From NCBI GenBank assembly GCA_938038035.1, contig CALHQV010000308.1, positions 1 to 9,061 on the forward strand: 9,061 bases of DNA. Direction: 5' to 3'. Made by a program: the position numbers and the translations under genes. The notes below the pieces were generated by a model. That model was not told the DNA's origin and made no database searches. It was given only the letters and a program-made list of their open reading frames with translations. Source of the DNA: an uncultured Gemella sp. GTDB lineage: Bacteria > Bacillota > Bacilli > Staphylococcales > Gemellaceae. Of this stretch, positions 9,001 through 9,061 are shown piece after piece (the first letter of the stretch is position 1; every line of letters begins with the position of its first letter).

Positions 9001-9061
9001 GGGTAGAAAAACCAGATACAAATACAACGCCAGGAAATAAACCAGGAAAAGTATTAATCAC
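1..9061 (+). CDS. Giant repetitive cell-surface protein (Rib/Ig-like stalk adhesin), internal fragment open at both ends
   Basis: One frame, with codons starting at base 3, is open to the end of the window: 3019 full codons plus two bases. I read it line by line and found no stop. No start codon, ribosome binding site, signal peptide or LPXTG anchor is present, so both termini lie outside. The protein contains no cysteine and is rich in Thr, Val, Asn, Lys, Asp and Glu, as is usual for exported Gram-positive surface proteins. It consists of an N-terminal beta-rich region, a short LTETEK module, ten Rib / Rib-related / Ig-like triads, then tandem Rib domains. Rib domains (as in streptococcal Rib and alpha proteins) form elongated stalks on the cell wall. 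I infer that this is a sortase-anchored or otherwise wall-bound adhesin or biofilm protein. Very large staphylococcal proteins of the Ebh kind are another possible relative, but I see none of Ebh's helical repeats here. The exact gene name is not recognisable. Confidence 0.96.
3..503 (+). other. N-terminal non-repeat beta-rich region of the giant protein
   Basis: About 167 residues that do not match the later repeats. The segment is rich in Asn, Ile, Val and Tyr with alternating hydrophobic residues. It contains a Gly/Ser turn (SSGSGDRRAS, near 276-308) and ends with a strand-like stretch (YQVVLTV, then YNVTIK) at about 399-473. That ending looks like the last strands of an Ig-type or putative-Ig sandwich. 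It could be the C-terminal part of a distal ligand-binding domain whose beginning is upstream. I do not recognise the family and assign no binding partner. An A7 run at 227-233 encodes two lysines. Confidence 0.5.
504..728 (+). other. LTETEK-type helix-plus-beta module preceding the repeat array
   Basis: Begins LTPTYVDD, followed by the helix-like stretch LTETEKNALIEKFKTEHPNV (537-596) and then two or more beta strands (AEVSADG, MTIHFKDGF). Short modules with an 'LT-x-x-EK ... NP ... DG' pattern occur between the head and the repeats of large staphylococcal and streptococcal surface proteins, which is the basis for treating it as a real module. It occurs once in the window and directly abuts the first Rib-like domain at 729. 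Its function is unknown; a spacer or folding cap is a reasonable inference. Confidence 0.5.
729..1505 (+). repeat. Triad unit 0: diverged Rib / L / Ig-like unit (259 residues)
   Basis: Diverged first copy of the three-domain repeat. The Rib-like part is 729-956: KY start, LYGDP, VQWKTP, then AVVTVTYQNGTVKDV. The L-like part is 957-1190, ending VTIPVEIVDN; it carries a tryptophan (IRWKGG) not seen in later L domains. The Ig-like part is 1191-1505: start NPTITAP, motif DNNKGVG, then AVDRKGN. The order and approximate lengths of the domains match units 1-9, but few residues are shared. It lacks the tryptophan (NW) that opens every later Ig domain. It has probably escaped the recombination that keeps the inner units alike. 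Confidence 0.75.
1506..2294 (+). repeat. Triad unit 1: Rib (73) / L-alpha (81) / Ig-a (109 residues)
   Basis: First clearly conserved unit, 789 bp. Rib 1506-1724 shows VSHAQTP, GLPANTQYKW and VTYPDGSTD. L 1725-1967 is the 81-residue alpha class: start KLSDEHEPT, then KIVKNQN, ending IPLEVKD. Ig 1968-2294 carries NWDLIA, SEDNTGGTGIKS, GLPDFL and the terminal linker VKSMTT. Its second acidic motif is TDNSNN rather than the DNAGN found in most other units. The Ig domain is closest to those of units 4-7, while the L domain matches units 2, 3 and 6. Confidence 0.9.
2295..3083 (+). repeat. Triad unit 2: Rib (74) / L-alpha (81) / Ig-c (108 residues)
   Basis: 789 bp, the same total length as units 1 and 3. 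Rib 2295-2516 has VSYGQTP, YTW and VTYPDGSTD, with the one-residue longer TTGPGEK loop. L 2517-2759 is alpha class and very close to L1 and L3. Ig 2760-3083 is a distinct version: LWEITSLDKTLP, SDNSGGSG, then LPSFLKFDKAT and VFQDGVREVPK, ending with VEDNAGN. The same LPSFL / FDK / VF / EVPK signature reappears only in the last Ig domain (unit 9). Confidence 0.9.
3084..3872 (+). repeat. Triad unit 3: Rib (73) / L-alpha (81) / Ig-b (109 residues)
   Basis: 789 bp. Rib 3084-3302 resembles Rib1 (VSHGETP) and has a TYPDDSMD variant of the usual TYPDGS. L 3303-3545 is alpha class. Ig 3546-3872 is the b class: NTNWEMTALDKTLP, EDNANGSGVK, YLEYDSAT, then VEDNAGN, ending SSIST rather than KSMTT. This Ig domain is the first part of the 795-bp block repeated at 7548-8342. 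Confidence 0.9.
3546..4340 (+). repeat. 795-bp long direct repeat, copy A (Ig3 + Rib4 + L4)
   Basis: Recurs at 7548-8342 with exactly the same length and an offset of 4002 bp (1334 codons). By manual alignment the two copies differ at about 35 of 265 residues (15 in Ig, 10 in Rib, 10 in L). A 66-bp stretch, 3578-3643, is identical to 7580-7645. The block spans a unit boundary, so Ig-b, Rib-KT and L-gamma travel together as one cassette. Confidence 0.9.
3873..4667 (+). repeat. Triad unit 4: Rib-KT (71) / L-gamma (85) / Ig-a (109 residues)
   Basis: 795 bp. Rib 3873-4085 is a shorter class starting KTNPQ instead of KYxAxANPQ, with VNYGQVPNPEDSVNK and WKTPPVV. L 4086-4340 is the gamma class (KVSEEFTATG, EVNQSEEV, MLKGAVNATN), found otherwise only in unit 9. 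Ig 4341-4667 is class a: NGQNWDLIAVEGQDPNIAV, SEDNTGGSGVKS, EVEDNAGN, VKSMTT. The third codon base is more often A from about here onward than in units 0-3. Confidence 0.9.
4668..5474 (+). repeat. Triad unit 5: Rib (74) / L-beta (86) / Ig-a (109 residues)
   Basis: 807 bp, the longest unit. Rib 4668-4889 has VSYGATPDAG, YTW, the longer TEGPGDK loop and VTYPDGSKD. L 4890-5147 is the 86-residue beta class: start ELSSEYDVVGSLIEVNQN, then DETDKISTV and STANYGDQ, ending IPLKVKD. Ig 5148-5474 is class a and nearly identical to Ig4 in its first third; it ends EVEDNAGNKT and VKSMTT. Confidence 0.9.
5475..6266 (+). repeat. Triad unit 6: Rib (74) / L-alpha (81) / Ig-a (109 residues), mosaic
   Basis: 792 bp. 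Rib 5475-5696 resembles Rib5 (VSYGEELDAG, TEGPGDKAGVV). L 5697-5939 is alpha class (GLADEYEPT, KIVKNQN), with the T-rich codons typical of units 1-3 although both neighbouring units carry beta-class L domains. Ig 5940-6266 returns to class a (NGQNWDLIAVEGQ, SEDNVGGSG, VVDNAGN). The class change within the unit suggests that a piece from the unit 1-3 lineage was recombined into a unit 5/7-type background. Confidence 0.88.
6267..7070 (+). repeat. Triad unit 7: Rib (73) / L-beta (86) / Ig-a (109 residues)
   Basis: 804 bp. Rib 6267-6485 has VSYGETPDAG, YVW and a VKYKDGSKD variant (Lys instead of Pro in YPDGS). L 6486-6743 is beta class and very like L5 (SSEYDVVGSLIEVNQN, STANYGDQ). Ig 6744-7070 is class a and differs from Ig4 at only about 13 of 109 positions by manual alignment. 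It has SEDNTGGSGVK and VVDNAGNEA and ends VKSMTT. Confidence 0.9.
7071..7874 (+). repeat. Triad unit 8: Rib (73) / L-beta (86) / Ig-b (109 residues)
   Basis: 804 bp. Rib 7071-7289 has VSYGDTPDAE, YKW and VTYKDGSKD, sharing the Lys-for-Pro change with Rib7. L 7290-7547 is beta class (SSEYDIVGSLIEVNQN). Ig 7548-7874 switches to class b, nearly identical to Ig3 (NTNWEMTALDKTLPNMEV, VEDNAGN, SSISA). The switch falls at the L/Ig junction, which is where the 795-bp repeated block begins. Confidence 0.9.
7548..8342 (+). repeat. 795-bp long direct repeat, copy B (Ig8 + Rib9 + L9)
   Basis: Second copy of the block at 3546-4340. The matching ends coincide with the L/Ig junctions on both sides: before it is an L-beta domain (L-alpha before copy A), and after it is the chimeric Ig9 (Ig-a after copy A). 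Identity is high but imperfect at DNA level, so the duplication or gene conversion is not very recent. Confidence 0.9.
7875..8663 (+). repeat. Triad unit 9: Rib-KT (71) / L-gamma (85) / chimeric Ig (107 residues)
   Basis: 789 bp, the last full triad. Rib 7875-8087 and L 8088-8342 are the KT and gamma classes seen only in unit 4. Ig 8343-8663 begins like class b (NTNWEMTALDKTLP, EDNANGSG) but continues like the unit 2 Ig domain (MPSFLTFDKST, VFKEGVQEVPK). It has ARDKAGN where other units have VEDNAGN, and ends SSMRGK. After it the L and Ig domains stop recurring. Confidence 0.88.
8373..8416 (+). repeat. 44-bp exact repeat of the Ig-b start (third copy)
   Basis: Identical to 3576-3619 and, apart from its first few bases, also to the start of Ig8 near 7580. 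It encodes ENTNWEMTALDKTL and the first two bases of the next Pro codon. The identity stops where Ig9 diverges toward the unit 2 Ig sequence, consistent with a recombination endpoint nearby. Confidence 0.85.
8664..8882 (+). repeat. Rib domain 10, first of a tandem Rib-only array (73 residues)
   Basis: Starts KYNPQPKPQ and has VPNAEGSVDKTGLPEGTT, VTWKTNPD, VTYPDGTVDEV and PITVKEQ. This is a Rib/alpha-like repeat by the YPDG-x-x-D-x-V hallmark. Unlike every earlier Rib domain it is followed directly by another Rib domain, with no L or Ig part. Its codons use more C (ccg, aac, ggc) than the upstream units. Confidence 0.88.
8883..9061 (+). repeat. Rib domain 11, cut by the window end
   Basis: Partial Rib domain: NPTAKQPGQTAKHGSDPSAE, then SINTEGLPKGTTYTW, then PDTNTTPGNKPGKVLI at the window edge. 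Its YPDGS strand would lie just downstream. Alignment with Rib10 shows the same spacing of GLP, the W and the PG loop. It is probably the second member of a longer Rib array leading toward the cell-wall anchor. Confidence 0.85.

Noticed and set aside
2342..9061. Recurring minus-strand open frames of 60-150 codons (for example 2564-2926, 7337-7678, 8276-8737)
   Set aside because: They lie antisense to matching parts of the repeat units and resemble each other only because the sense repeats do. No ribosome binding site or family match is apparent.
729..9061. CRISPR array or transposon repeats
   Set aside because: The repeats are hundreds of bases long, in-frame and coding, with no spacers, inverted terminal repeats or transposase.
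1..9061. Identification as staphylococcal Ebh
   Set aside because: The size and N-terminal EK module are suggestive, but the helical repeats that define Ebh are not in the window and I could not confirm a match without a search.

Overview
The whole window is the inside of one giant gene. The + strand frame whose codons start at positions 3, 6, 9 and so on stays open from base 3 to base 9061: 3019 complete codons with no stop, start or frameshift. The gene runs off both ends, so its signal peptide, cell-wall anchor, promoter and terminator lie outside. The low GC content, A/T-ending codons, absence of cysteine and Rib/alpha-like repeats point to a Gram-positive Firmicute. A staphylococcal, Gemella-like or lactobacillus-like host is plausible, but the sequence does not fix the genus.

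Layout: 3-503 encodes a beta-rich N-terminal stretch I do not recognise. 504-728 encodes a short module beginning with an LTETEK motif. From 729 to 8663 there are ten consecutive three-part units of 259-269 residues. Each unit has (1) a Rib-like domain of 71-76 residues with hallmarks YPDGS and YTW; (2) a longer Rib-related 'L' domain of 78-86 residues ending in a motif like IPLEVKD; (3) an Ig/cadherin-like domain of 105-109 residues with DNxxGxG and usually DNAGN. Unit 0 is strongly diverged and units 1-9 are clearly related. After 8664 the pattern changes to Rib domains placed directly one after another, and the window ends inside the second of them.

The units are mosaic. The L domain comes in three classes, each with its own fixed length (81, 86 and 85 residues). 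The Ig domain has at least two main classes plus one apparent chimera. A three-domain block at 3546-4340 recurs with exactly the same length at 7548-8342, with about 87% protein identity by manual alignment. All units are whole numbers of codons, so homologous recombination between them would change the stalk length without breaking the frame.

The likely role is a long, rigid, wall-attached stalk or adhesin that projects a distal domain from the cell. No other gene, RNA gene, mobile element, CRISPR array or promoter is supported on either strand. The minus-strand open stretches are shadows of the repetitive coding sequence.
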